NCBI RefSeq assembly: GCF_905475465.1
Contig: NC_062252.1
Span: 2,108,001 to 2,172,000 of the forward strand
Direction: 5' to 3'
Origin: Pieris napi
Lineage: Eukaryota; Arthropoda; Insecta; Lepidoptera; Pieridae
Length of the DNA: 64,000 nucleotides
Shown in pieces: positions 11,001 through 22,198 of this stretch (the stretch's first letter is position 1; every line of letters begins with the position of its first letter). Under the pieces are notes generated by a model, which did no database searches, was not told the DNA's origin, and was given only the letters and a program-made list of their open reading frames with translations. The position numbers and the translations under genes are program-made.

Positions 11001-11462
11001 CATAAATGAATAGGCAATGGCAACCATGGTAAAAAACAGATGGTTTTATAAGATTGTATTTATCGCAATAATTCGTTAGATAAGAGGGGATTGAGTGATA
11101 TTATACTGGTTCTAACAAGGCCTAGGTGATAAGTATTACGTTTGCGAAGTTTATCAGTGGTAAACTTGTGTATTTATTGTTTATTGATACACAAAAGATA
11201 AAAAACAAGTTGAATTGTTAATATATTCCGTGACAAAATGTGAAGCACTGGACGCAGTGTCGAAAATATAATAATTATACTGTTAAAGCTAGTGTTTGTA
11301 ATTTTTGTATGTTAAACAACATTATGACGCTATGAAAAATATTATGAATTAAAACTGACCACGATATCGCATCAGGTAGACTTACCACGTCTCACAGTTG
11401 ATATCAAGGACTCATAATGTCCAGTTACTTAAAAAATAAAATACATATTTTAACCGTGTCAA

Positions 11463-11522
11463 CAATCTATCTAATAGGTAAGTAGGTGATCAGCCTCCTG
11501 TGTCTGACACACGCCAAACCTT
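11463..11522 (-). repeat. SINE-1 fragment
   Basis: TAGGTAAGTAGGTGATCAGC and CTCCTGTG.CTGACACACGCC match the 3' half of the SINE-1 copies. Here a C-to-T change makes AG|GTAAGT. Confidence 0.7.
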
Positions 11523-11576
11523 GTCTTAACTTAACGGTTCGGCACTGAAAATTTTGTGGTTTAAATTGCGTTTGAA

Positions 11577-11740
11577 GTCCCAACCTAGATGGTTATCTAG
11601 GAAGTAGATTAAAATAAAATAAAAATGAAATCGCTTCGAGAAATCGGGGAATACAGATGGGCAAATAAGATTTCTAGAAATCGAAATTTTTGAAGACACA
11701 AAGCACAAACAAACTTAACAAGTGCCATTTACCCGTTAAT
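11577..11740. repeat. Local duplication, unit 2
   Basis: Second copy of the 10795-10960 core, with substitutions and small indels; it lacks the flanking short repeat. Confidence 0.75.
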
Positions 11741-12257
11741 TTACCGAATAACCTTGTCCGCCAAAATCCCATCGAAACTAGAAGTTCAAGGATTTTGTGT
11801 GGGAACATTAATTTCACTGGCGTTTTGCCTATTTATAAAATCTTTGAGGTTTCTTTTTTGCTGGTTTCATCGATTATATACTTATCAATGTAAAAAAAAG
11901 GTTGTAAATAATCTCTGGATGTAATTAACCGATTTTTAATATTCTCTTACTGATAGAAAGCCACATTGTTTGGGAGCGTCAAAGACTTTTTTGTAGTCGG
12001 AAAAACGGAAGAACGAAAACGTTTCTTACGATTGCAGCTTTATGAGAGTTTATATTATCGAGTTCTAGAGAAAATTTCTTGATTCCTACAAAAATACCGG
12101 CATCATAGCCAACTTTTATATTTAAAAAAAAATAACAAAACAAGTCCTCCGTCGCGTATCTACCTCTCTGCATGCGATAAACTTTAAAACTATTGCACAT
12201 ACTTAACCGCAGTTCACCAATATTTAATAATAATAGTTGAGGTACGTATATTTAATC

Positions 12258-12500
12258 AAGGCTCACGGGTCCTGGTAGCTTATTTTTTTGTGGGAAAATG
12301 CGTAAACCCTTCCGCGAAACGGTTCCTCGTGGTGAAGGGTTATGTGGGACTCGCTGCTGTGCGTACCCACTAAAACCCCACGGCGGCACCAGCATTCGCC
12401 CGTGGCAAGACACGGTAACAGCGTAGCCTTGTCCGCATCCCGTCCGCCGTCAAATCCGCTTCTGTCCGGGTAGCCCGTGCGAAGTCGAGGAGCGTCGTGT
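12258..12500. repeat. GC-rich island, probably a transposon fragment
   Basis: Sharply GC-richer than its surroundings, with ACCCTTCCGCGAAACGGTTC and CCCCACGGCGGCACCAGC. No long open frame; the style resembles coding or UTR of a LINE, but no family is recognised. Confidence 0.35.
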
Positions 12501-13730
12501 TAGAATCCAATAGGTCACAAAATCCTATATTAACGACCTATAAGTGTTATATTAATACATTACTAATGCAACATTATTTTATACGCTTAAGGCCCTACAA
12601 ACCTGGATTGTTATTAAAATAACTCCAAGGTTAGGTATCAATATTATACGACAGAAAATAAACGTGCACTTTTTTAGCAAACATAAGATAACGTTGCCAA
12701 CGTTATCAGTCGCAGACTAAATTAGAATCAATTGAAACCACGCTGATTGGTGAATATATCAATCTCTCAATCATATCCACCAATCAGAGTGCGGCAAGGT
12801 TAATTGAAGTGAACCGCATGTTCATTGATTCATTGTTGTGCTCTTGAGCATAATATTTAGAGAATCATTTATGTGCGTGAATTCGTCAGGTTACAAATCG
12901 TCAATAAATGTAAAAAAGTTCTGATATCAAATTGGCATTGCAATGGTGAATAAAAACAGACCAATAAAATTAAAAAAAAAATTATTCTACTCTGATAAAT
13001 ATGGCAGTACTGTCGTTATAAATTAAATTTGAAACAAAAAATCTTGCAGTTTATTATATACACTTATATACGTAGTCCCATACATTTGACAGTCGGTCAG
13101 GACATGTAATAACCGTCTCTTCTGTATTTTTGCAAGGACATGAAGCATTTTGCCAAAATCTAAATCTGTGAAGATCTGTGAGATCAATCCCGTGGGTTTT
13201 ATTTCTTTAATAAAATTTATTAACTAAATTTATAAATGTTATACATTTTGTATCCCTTCACTTTTGTAATAGTAAAAACATTAATTCATAACCACATTTA
13301 TCGCTTACCAAGTAAATTCTAATCTAACTGTCTAAACGATTAGTATTACATAAATCTAACAAGCTTATCTGCGTGAGTTGAGGAAAAATTCTTGTTAATA
13401 CACGTTATTTACAGCCCATATATATGGCCAAATTTCTACAAAAAATATTAACTATTGCATTCCAAGGCAAGCTTATGATCGCTTTTTGTGTTTTAACATT
13501 TTAATTGTATATGTTATTTGAAATGTGATTTTCAATAAAGAACTCTTTACATCAAGTGTCTAATCGTTGCTTATCTCAATTACATGAAGTATAATGATTA
13601 ATATTTGTTTACAAATAGTATTAAATTATAATTGAAACTAATTATCAGCTAATTTCCCGACTCCATTGTCGTCGAAGATATTAAGCAACTTACAAGCTAT
13701 TATCATTACCAAAATATAATTATTAATAAG
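12500..13730. other. AT-rich intron DNA, nothing recognised
   Basis: No open frame, terminal repeat or SINE box found. Confidence 0.4.
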
Positions 13731-13732
13731 TT

Positions 13733-13848
13733 AAAAGGGTGGCAACGCGCTTGCGAGCTTTCTGGCAATGTGTCCATGGGCGGCGGTATCACTTAACATC
13801 AACTGAGCCTCCTGCCCGTTCGCCTTCTGTTATGGATCTTAGGGGGTG
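13733..13848 (+). repeat. Rep-A copy
   Basis: Has GGCAACGCGCTTGCGAGC, GTCCATGGGCGGCGGTATC and CTCCTGCCCGTTCGCC. Confidence 0.8.
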
Positions 13849-14267
13849 CCACTTTGAGCGATGATATAACCATGCGATGGTTACTATTGAAATTTGACCT
13901 AGAATTAAGAAGATTACTGTGTCTATAAATAGTGAGATATATAGATAGAGTACTTATAATTAAAATAGTCTATTTCATTTCTGTGCTTTCCATCAGGGGA
14001 GACCCATGTCCACTTGTTGTAGTTATTGTTCTTGAAGATGCTGTTCTTAATCTATCAGAGATCTATTAAACGTTGGCCATTGATAATTCTCTTTCCGTAG
14101 CCGAATTAGCATTTTTTAGTCTCTGTCGGTTTATGGTATGTATTTCGCAAACAGATCAACTTATTCGAGTTATCGCACTTGTTTGTATTTATTATTTACG
14201 GAGCACATTGACGTATGTGTTGACTGTTCAACAACCGGAACCGGAACTCAAGCATTATTAAAGCAAG

Positions 14268-14301
14268 CAAAATTAAAGTCAGGTATAAGACTTTAATTTT
14301 G
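14268..14301. repeat. Short perfect hairpin
   Basis: CAAAATTAAAGTC and its exact reverse complement are separated by 8 bases. Confidence 0.8.
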
Positions 14302-14607
14302 CCATATTTGCGAATGGCTTAGTTGAGTTGCTCTTTGCACATCTTATATTTTATTTGCTCTAAAAATCATGATGTGACGTCAACACACATTAAGAAATTG
14401 TCAACTATTGTGCTAACTTATAATAATAATAACTGATTCTGAGAAATTCAGAGAATTTTCAGCTTGGACAATTCTTCAATAGAACGTTGACCCCGTATTG
14501 TAATATGAAGCTGCATGTTCAACATCCTTTATCTAATATTTTTGTAACCAGTTTTATGTATGTATTTGTGAACAAAAATGTAAGGTTATCGCGTATTATA
14601 AACATAC

Positions 14608-14880
14608 TGAGTGTTGGCCTAGTGTTCAAGCGTGCGATTCTCATCCCTGAAGTCGTAGATACGGTCCCCGGTTGTATACCAATGACTTTCTATACCCATT
14701 TATCAATCGCTTACGGCGTACCGGGTAGATAACATCGTGGGGTAATCAACATAGACCCAAATCGACGGCGAATGTCAGGCACAGAATGCTTATCACTTGT
14801 CAATTAAGAATAAATGAGCACGAAACAGATACAGAAATCTGAGGCACGGGTCTAAAATGTTAAAGCGCCACTGATTTTTA
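14608..14880 (+). repeat. SINE-1 copy (tRNA-derived), old
   Basis: tRNA-like head with GTGTTGGCCTAGTG (box A region) and a decayed box B (ATACGGTCCCCGG), then the body AACAGATACAGAAATCTGAG and tail GCGCCACTGATTTT. Many substitutions. Confidence 0.8.
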
Positions 14881-15034
14881 ATTATAATATATCCTTCTCC
14901 AATCGAAGCTTTGGTCACAATGTGAATAAAAGCGCCCTAGAGATTGCTCCTACGAAATTTCTCAACATTTCAAGCCCATACTAGAATTCTAGACAGATGG
15001 GTAGATACTCTATGACTATTCTTCTAAGGCAGGT

Positions 15035-15240
15035 TGCCACGCACCACCACTATGTGGAACCAGCTGCCCACTGAAGTATTTCCGAACAAATTCGACCTAA
15101 GGTCCTTCATGAAAAGAGCGTACCAATTCTTAAAAGGCAACGCATTTGCGAGCCATCTGGTAATGTGAGTGTCCATGGGCGGTGGTATCACTTATCATCA
15201 GGTGAGCCTCCTGCCTGTTTGCCTCCTGTTACATAAAAAA
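15035..15240 (+). repeat. Rep-A copy, well preserved
   Basis: Reads CACCACTATGTGGAACCAGC through GAAGTATTTCCGAACAAATT to CTCCTGCCTGTTTGCC. In one frame it gives TTMWNQLPTEVFPNKFDLR, the WNxLP..VFP block near the C-terminus of LINE ORF2 proteins. Confidence 0.88.
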
Positions 15241-15423
15241 CCATGATATTATTAATATATTATGTATTTTTCTAAACATAAACAATCAGAGAGATATGAT
15301 TCAAACATTGGTTTATATTAAGTAACCAGACTAAGCGCTGTGATTCCCGTATGTCAAAAACGGGTATTATAGTAAGAACACGGGAGGGCTCTTCTAATAC
15401 GAAAAATGGATATTAATAACAGG

Positions 15424-15441
15424 ATATATATATATCCTATA
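15424..15441. repeat. Perfect palindrome
   Basis: AGGATATATATATATCCT. Confidence 0.8.
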
Positions 15442-15477
15442 AGTTAAGTCTTTCCTCCAACTTTGATTTTGTTCCCT

Positions 15478-15675
15478 TTGTAGTAGAGACTCTTGGGGCC
15501 GTAGGTTCAAGTGCACAGGCGCTAATTAAAAATTTAAGTTAGCGCCTAGTAGATAGTACCGGTGACCCCAGAGCTGGTGCTTTCCTCGCTCAACGAATAA
15601 GTATCGCAATACAGCGAGGAAATGCTGCCAGCGTTAAAGGTACACTGCTACAGGGACCGAACTTTTAAATTTGTT
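15478..15675 (+). repeat. Rep-D copy
   Basis: Has GGGGCCGTAGGTTCAAGTGC, TAGTACCGGTGACCCCAGAG, AATAAGTATCGCAATACAGC and a tail TTTTAAATTTGTTTTGATTT. One plus-strand frame includes STGDPRAGAF and QRISIAIQRGNAASV, repeated in other copies, so the family derives from the 3' end of a coding element of unknown type. Confidence 0.75.
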
Positions 15676-16339
15676 TTGATTTTCTTTTTATTATTTTTTT
15701 ATTAAATTACTATATTTATTATGTTAAGAAAATTGAAAATACTGTTTATTTGATTATATTTACTAATTAACAGTTTTATATAGTGAAAAATTAATTTTAA
15801 TTATTATTACTATGTAGGTTAAGAAAATTGTAAATACTGTCTATTTGATTGTTATGTTTAGGTTTTAGATATATATTTAGTTTTAATTTCGTTATTGGAA
15901 TGCCATACAGGTTTCTCAACACTGGCATCTTAGTTTGAAAACGGATTCTCAAAGTCCTTGGACGATAAAACATCGTGCCCAAGTTGTTAGCAGTCTCACG
16001 ATTTAGTTAGCAATATCTCTCATATTGTTAAAAAGGCCTGTGATACTGTAATAAATGGTGTGAAGTTATATGATGTTGTTTTAAATTTGATTCTTCGTAA
16101 ATTCTTGTCATTAAAAGAACCAGCCCGTATAACTCAGGGATAATTTAGTATTTTATTTATTCACATTTCGTTGGAATAAAAATAAAAGAAATACAAATAA
16201 CACAATACATAAAAATTATAAGGGATACAACGGGCGGCCTTATCGCTAATAAGCGACCTCTTCCAGGCAACCCTAGTTAAAGAGAAAAACTAAAAAAAGA
16301 AACATGATGAATGCGAGAAGTGCAGAACCAAATGTTGTA

Positions 16340-16460
16340 ACTTTTTGAAGTAATACTTCTTTTGGCGTGTTAGGGAACAATGATGAGAGTAAATTTTTCG
16401 GAAGCGCGAGCACGTCACAAAAAGCCGACACCCTGAAGTTAGCTATAGTCAACATTTTAG
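16340..16460 (+). repeat. Helentron-like 5' end fragment
   Basis: TTTTGAAGTAATACTTCTTT then GGCGTGTTAGG and ATGATGAGAGTAAAT, followed by CACCCTGAAGTTAGCTATAG; matches the minus-strand copies at 35580-35742. No 3' hairpin found downstream. Confidence 0.7.
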
Positions 16461-16574
16461 TTTTTTATTATACAACTATTGATGTTGTATTTGTACGATA
16501 TTAAGACAATGTTTCTACAAGAATATTTGTATAATACTTTAGCTAAAATGTCCATTTCTTTATGTAGACATAAT

Positions 16575-16622
16575 TTGTACGAGGAAAGCACCAGCTCTAG
16601 GGTCACCGGTACTATAAACCCA
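16575..16622 (-). repeat. Rep-D fragment
   Basis: GAGGAAAGCACCAGCTCTAG and GGTCACCGGTACTAT. Confidence 0.7.
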
Positions 16623-16944
16623 CCACCGTAAGAATCTACATTATCAGGAGCAATGGTTGTATTTCCAAAATGTTAAAAAATTACCAGAAATTCTGGGACA
16701 AGATCAATTATTTAAAAAATCTTTAAACAATACAAATCTTAGTAGCGGCTTATTTATTAGGTTTTAATGCGTGTCACGGTAGATTAATGGACGAATAAAA
16801 TCTTTATTGTTTCGAATAACAAAGGCAAGATTAATGGTTTAATGGAAAACTGCCAACGTCATACGAGTTCAGAGAAAATTTACCTTTATTGAGTTCTAAT
16901 AAAAAAACCTTTTATAAAAGAAAATTGTTTTTTTACCATACGTA

Positions 16945-18220
16945 GGGGAGACCGGGTACAAAAGTAACACTTTGTACTTCACACTTGATTTGTGGCTAGG
17001 TTTTAATATTGTCATTAAATTAATATAACCATATATAAATTCAGTTTATGTTCTTTACACTAGCAGCTCCATTTATTTTACTATGGTGTGTTTTATATGA
17101 ATAACAGAGAGTTAAAAAAAAAACGTCAGTTGTTACTTTCGACCACGTAGGCAGGTCGAAAGTAACACGTTGTGGGTCGAAAGTAACAAGAAGAAGAGGT
17201 TGGTAATTAGTACAATATTATATGTAATACTTGTTTATTATCAACAAGTATTTATGTAAAAAGTAAAAATTCTGCATCCATCCACTAGCATTGCCAGCTC
17301 CGGCACAACCAACAGGACCCTCAAGTATCATGTGGTCTTGGAATTGTTTCAATGGGAATACGAAAAAAGGAGGTATGTGTCCTCATTGAGCATTAATCGC
17401 AACAGCAACAGTTACTAATCTTCCACGTTCTGCTGAGGTTACTGCACCTACTTGTTCAGTTCCTTTTTGAGCAACAATCGTGCTAAGTTTTTGGACAGTG
17501 GACCCCTGTCTTATCCATATTCCAGATATCTTTTGTCTCAAATTTGTACCTATAAATTACCTCAGCAAGATTATCAAAAAATTAGCTCACATTATGTTCG
17601 TTGAAACTCTGAGATCTCAAACAGAGGCTCGGGTGCCGTTTTAAAAAACCCGTCAACCATTCATTACCAGCCATTTGACTATCGTGCCACCTTTCAGAAA
17701 AAAATTTATCCGCCGCTTTTCTATACATTTATGTGTCATGTAGTTGTTCTTATGCGTTGTCGCGGCATTCTGTTGGAGTAAAGGTAATTAAATCATTACG
17801 GGGACAACAGTAACTTGTTACTTTTGTACCCATAGGACTATGTTACTTTAGTACCCTTCCTCATTTTTGTTGAAACATGAAATATAACCTTAGAACGGAA
17901 CGAGCTAAACAAAAACAAATTTAAACAATGTACAATCAATCTAATCAAAAATAGATATGCAAACATTCAGATTACTACCATCCTTTTACTATGTAAACAT
18001 TAAATAACAAGATATCGAAAAACTTAATTTTGGTTTGTAAAAACACTTAGTATCCTCTCACACAATCTAACAGTGCTTGAAGTACGCGGCGACTAACTAC
18101 AAGTGAGGGGGGTGCTCTCAGCTATCGCCTGACGGCGGCGGAGCTGTGTTCGACCATTGGATGAATCTAGAGAGCATTTGTTACTTTCGACCCGCCGTTA
18201 CGTTTGTACCCGGTCTCCCC
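16945..18220 (-). mobile_element. Pogo-like DNA transposon, degenerate
   Basis: Ends GGGGAGACCGGGTACAAAAG and the inverted partner (CTTTTGTACCC-type, one change) meet TA on both sides (16943-16944 and 18221-18222). Sub-terminal GGTCGAAAGTAACA motifs recur at 17137 (inverted), 17154, 17174 and 18178 (inverted). Length is 1276 bp. It carries a broken transposase read on the minus strand. Confidence 0.88.
17280..17780 (-). pseudogene. Broken pogo/Jerky-type transposase remnant
   Basis: Minus-strand pieces in shifting frames include MYRKAADKFFSERWHDSQMA, GNEWLTGFFKTAPEPLFE (the WLxGFLKRHPEL block after the DNA-binding domain), a remnant like DIWNMDKTG (first catalytic Asp region) and a terminal part corresponding to the MLVFP...SGWM region. 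Several stops and shifts interrupt it. The second part of the DDE domain is absent, so this copy cannot transpose itself. Confidence 0.7.
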
Positions 18221-18479
18221 TACAAGGAGAACCATTATTTTAGTACATTATTCTTATACTTATGCAATAGTTATTACTTATACTATTAAATTAAACAAAT
18301 ATATTATAGACCACTAACCAAAACAAAACAAATTAGGAGATACCTACCTTTCAGGTCTGCACAGATTGAAATCTAAATCTACATTCAAAAAGCAATAACA
18401 ACTTTGTACTAATAACCCTGTTTTTTTTACCTTTATGTATTTTTATATTGAGTTGTTGTGTAGTTTTAAGTTCGCTGTT

Positions 18480-18720
18480 GTATTTTATTTTAATATTTAT
18501 ATATCTGGAATGAACTGCTTTTAGCAGTAAGAACGCCTGTCTTAATTTGTCTTATTTTTCTCTATGTTTTAATTTCAGTTACCCAGTTTTATTCGTTATG
18601 TATTTGTTCAATTTTGTCGCAAAAATGAATTTATATCATAAAAGTCCCATCAATACAGCAAAAAATTATGATGTGGCAATTTGTGTTATTTTGATGTAAA
18701 TAAAGTATTATTATTATTAT
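18480..18720 (+). repeat. LINE 3' UTR ending in (ATT)n
   Basis: Ends GTAAATAAAGTATTATTATT: an AATAAA-like signal followed by a triplet tail, as at 47490. No coding part seen. Confidence 0.5.
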
Positions 18721-18792
18721 ATCCAAATTCGCATCGCCTCAGCGCATTGATGGCCCATATGGATACTTAAAAAATTGCAGATTGGTTGAAAT

Positions 18793-18822
18793 ATAAATAA
18801 AATAAAATAAAATAAAAAGCCT
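18793..18822 (-). repeat. Microsatellite tail of the RTE copy
   Basis: (AAAAT)n next to AAAAAGCCTTTTATTTC; identical in arrangement to the RTE end at 9690-9731. Confidence 0.8.
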
Positions 18823-20040
18823 TTTATTTCTTGCTTTCTATAAGTATTACAATTTCATAACAATATTTAATTTAATGTTTTTTTAGCAAGAACCCTCTCC
18901 ATGAAAGGTAAAGGCCTCCTCCAGAGAAGACCAGTATTCTCTGTTCTCTGCCGCTCGTAACCAATGAGTGCCTGCCACTTTTGTGATGTCGTCTACCCAG
19001 CGTGCATTTGGTTTTCCTCTCTTTCTTTGTCCTAGTGGGCCTGTCCATTGTGTTTTCTCTCTTGTCCATCTATTATCGCTTAGCCTCGCTACGTGACCCG
19101 CCCATCGCCATTTGAGCTTTTGTGAGTAATTGAGGGCGTCAATGGCTTGAGTTTTCTGTCTTATATGAGTGTGGCGGATCTTTTGGATTTTCCTTATTTT
19201 CAGAATGCTCCTCTCCATACTCCTTTGGCTGGATATAATTTTATTTTTTACTTTTCTAGTAAATTTCCAAGTTTGGCAGGCGTATGTTAATGAGGGCAGT
19301 AGGCAGGTGTTCATAACTTTCGTTTTCATTCGTATAGTCATTTTACTTTTGAGTATTTCTTTGAAGCTCCAGAACTTTTTCCATGTGATGTTGATTCTTC
19401 TCTCTACTTCTTGTTCGTTATTTTTTTGGCTAAATGAAATTTGCTTTCCCAGGTAAATGTAGGCGTTTACATATGTTAGGGGTGAGTTTTCCAGGTATAT
19501 TGGTCTTTCAGTATGGTTCGTCATGACGTTAGTTTTTGTTAGGTTGATTTCCAAGCCCACTTTACGACTTTCTTCGTGTAGAGCGTTAATCATTCCTTGT
19601 AGTTGGTTTGTATTTTCTGAGAGCAGGACTATATCGTCAGCAAATCTTAAATGACTCAAGTAACGTCCTTTTATATTTATGCCAACTTTTTCCCAAACTA
19701 GTTTACCAATGATGGCCTGTAGCACCGCTATGAAGATAGTTGGCGAGAGTGGGTCTCCCTGCCGTACACCTCTGCTTATTTGTATGGGTGGTCCTATAGT
19801 CTCTAGCTTGACTCTGCTAGTACTGTTATCATAGATATTTTTTATGACTTTTATGTAGTCTAGTGGTACTTCTTGAGAGAGTAGCGTATCCCAAATTGAT
19901 GAATGGAACAGAGAGTCAAACGCTTTTTGGTAATCGATAAAGGCAATATAGAGTGGTCTTTTGAACTCTTGGTATTTTTCTATCAACATCTCTAGCGAAT
20001 GTATGTGATCCACTGTTGAAAAATTTCTTCTAAAGCCGGC
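18797..20040 (-). mobile_element. 5'-truncated RTE-type LINE
   Basis: Holds most of the reverse transcriptase domain, a short 3' UTR and the TTTTA-type tail. Similarity to RTE enzymes begins at KAGFRRNFSTVDHI (about 20038); upstream sequence is ordinary AT-rich DNA. Confidence 0.88.
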
Positions 20041-20205
20041 CTTAGAATGAAATATATTACTGAATAAATAAATGTTAGCTGTGTTACATAACATTTGAGT
20101 CGTAGAAAAAGTTCTCGCAACGTTTATGAGAAACTGGCGCAATTCCAACATTCCTCTTAAATAAATCATTCTCAACATCGCAGACGAAGATTTGCTATAT
20201 AACAT
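18883..20205 (-). CDS. RTE-clade reverse transcriptase fragment, open for 440 codons
   Basis: Reverse transcriptases of this clade copy their own RNA at nicked target DNA. Visible blocks in order: KAGFRRNFSTVDHI (about residue 55), FIDYQKAFDSL with the first catalytic Asp (about 88), RGVRQGDPLSPTIF (about 147), and LRFADDIVLLSE with the FADD catalytic pair (about 185). Further on come YLGKQISF, a thumb-like region, and the C-terminal block KLKWRWAGHVARLSDNRW...WVDDITKVAG. The first 50 or so residues (MLYSKSSSAML...) are flanking DNA read through, so the annotated ATG is not the original start. The endonuclease domain is gone. The open frame suggests a recent insertion. It is dead for autonomous transposition. 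Confidence 0.9.
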   Translation of the reverse strand: MLYSKSSSAMLRMIYLRGMLELRQFLINVARTFSTTQMLCNTANIYLFSNIFHSKAGFRRNFSTVDHIHSLEMLIEKYQEFKRPLYIAFIDYQKAFDSLFHSSIWDTLLSQEVPLDYIKVIKNIYDNSTSRVKLETIGPPIQISRGVRQGDPLSPTIFIAVLQAIIGKLVWEKVGINIKGRYLSHLRFADDIVLLSENTNQLQGMINALHEESRKVGLEINLTKTNVMTNHTERPIYLENSPLTYVNAYIYLGKQISFSQKNNEQEVERRINITWKKFWSFKEILKSKMTIRMKTKVMNTCLLPSLTYACQTWKFTRKVKNKIISSQRSMERSILKIRKIQKIRHTHIRQKTQAIDALNYSQKLKWRWAGHVARLSDNRWTREKTQWTGPLGQRKRGKPNARWVDDITKVAGTHWLRAAENREYWSSLEEAFTFHGEGSC

Positions 20206-20267
20206 GACATATTAATTATATATAACAGCGAAACGTAGTAAATGATTCATTTGTTTTTAAATATAAC

Positions 20268-20462
20268 GGAGGGCAAACGGGCAGGAGGCTCACCTGAATT
20301 TATGTGATACCGGACATTCACATTGCCAGAAGGCTCGCTTGCATTGAGTAAGTACGCTCTTTTCTTGTCACCCTGAGTCGAAATGGTTGGGAAATACTTC
20401 AGTGGTAACCTGGTTTCAAATAGTGGTGCGCGGCAACTGCCCTAAAAAACGCTGTGGAACGG
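20268..20462 (-). repeat. Rep-A copy
   Basis: Contains ACGGGCAGGAGGCTCACCTG, ATTGCCAGAAGGCTCGC, GTGGTGCGCGGCAACTGCC and AACGCTGTGGAACGG. Confidence 0.8.
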
Positions 20463-20779
20463 AATAATTTTTTTTATAAATAAAATAAAAAATCCAGCGC
20501 AATTAACATCCCTACTTTACTACAGATAAAACTATGGATATCGAAACCGAGAGTGGCTTACTACCAAATTATAATTAATTTCCGATTTGTTTAATAAGAA
20601 ATAATATTATAAATGTAATATTGAACGTTTCAGTATTTTATTGTACGCAAGATACATATGATAACTATTATTATTTCATGTTAAAAGTATTTAAAGTAAG
20701 ATAATACGATAATGATATCTCTATAACACCTTGGGATTAATTTATCGATACTATTACATTACTGAACAAAATTTCTTTT

Positions 20780-21060
20780 TTATTTCTCTGTTTTTTTCGA
20801 AACCCTGCAGGCCTTATATAGCCAAAAATGGAATACATAATATATACAAAAAAGTTCAAAACATTTACGTAAGGAAAAATCAATCAAAATCATTAAATAG
20901 GTTTAACTAATTCATGTGTGTTGTGTGATGGTGTGAAAGTGAGGGTATATGTGGGGTGTGCTCATGATGCAGGTGATTTAGCGCTATGGAAATTCTTGAT
21001 ACTCCTTTTAAGCGTATTCCGGAATAGCTTAAACAAGTCAAGGCTTAAATAGTGATCGTT
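20780..21060 (-). repeat. Rep-G copy, probable LINE 3' UTR
   Basis: Shares GTGGGGTGTGCTCATGATGC, TGATTTAG and TATTCTTGATAC-type blocks and an AAAGGAAAAATC block with 25620-25950. No coding remains. Confidence 0.6.
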
Positions 21061-22198
21061 TATACGTATGTATGTATAATTAACTGTTGATAATATTTTA
21101 GTACAAATTTTTTATGAGTTCACCTAAGCACCTTGCTTCATAACGTTTTATAATCGCATCTAAAGCCCCGTTCGTAAAAGCTCAAATTAGTCTAAATTCA
21201 ATTCTCAGTCCACTCCTTAAATAATAGCAGAAAAGTTCTTTAATATTGAGTTTAAGCGCTGAATTAATCCGCCCCACGGGAGATTACAACGGCTTTACTA
21301 AATCCGAAACTTTCACCTGGCTGTATTCCAAACCTTGATAATACAAAAGAAAATTCAAGAAATTTGTAAACATTTTTAAATTTAATAAACGATATATTGT
21401 TAAGGGTCTTCGTGTGTGGCTAAAAATGGTATAAATTAAAAAAAAAAGATAAAATCCAGAGGTACCAACAAAGTTTTATTCTTTCAAATGCAATCAGCCT
21501 TCTGTGTTTGATTCAATCAATTAAATTGTTATGTCTAAGCTATGCCGGTCTCCGTCGGGGGCTTGAACGCATGACCATATTACTTTTCACGGCACTAAAC
21601 TAAAGAGGACCATAAGTTTAATATTAAAAAACACATTTAAGACATTTAAGAATCTGGTGGATTGCTACTACCTTTTAACTTTCTAGATTTAAATTTAAAA
21701 AAAAATACTAGATACCCCAGGTGATTTGGCAAACCGATATCCAGATTGAACATTCTGATAAACGGAATAGAATATCCATAGTTACTTCTCTCATACTTTG
21801 TCATCGATTTTCGTTTAGTTATTATATTTTTTTTAATCTCTTCGTGTATGTTATCTAGCTTGTGGCATTACAAATTGTATTGAATTATTCTTGTACCAAT
21901 TTATAAGTGTGCCGAGAATTCGACATAGTAGTATTTATCGGTTTGACACCAGTAACGATTCGCCAACTATATTTGGGTATACGATAACCAGCACATGTCT
22001 CCCAGCCCTTGAACCTGACGCGCGGGCGCACTGAAAATAGCTACAAATAAACACTGCGCGCCACTGCCACTGCCAAAAATTAATGTCTAGAGATGCTCCT
22101 GCCAAAACTGGTACTTCCTTGCTGTCATATTTAAATTATATTGGATTCTATTATCTATAGACCAGTCATTATAGACATTCGAAATCGAAAATTTGATA
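21061..22198. other. AT-rich intron DNA, nothing recognised
   Basis: No coding frame or terminal repeat; a short CG-rich patch at 22010-22070 has no identified origin. Confidence 0.35.

Noticed and set aside
16273..16455. Peptide MLTIANFRVS...LLSS.FPN.PKEV, repeated at 35627-35732
   Set aside because: The shared reading frame lies in the repeated 5' end of Helentron-like elements; it is short, the copies extend differently, and the similarity is at DNA level, so it is not evidence of a protein.
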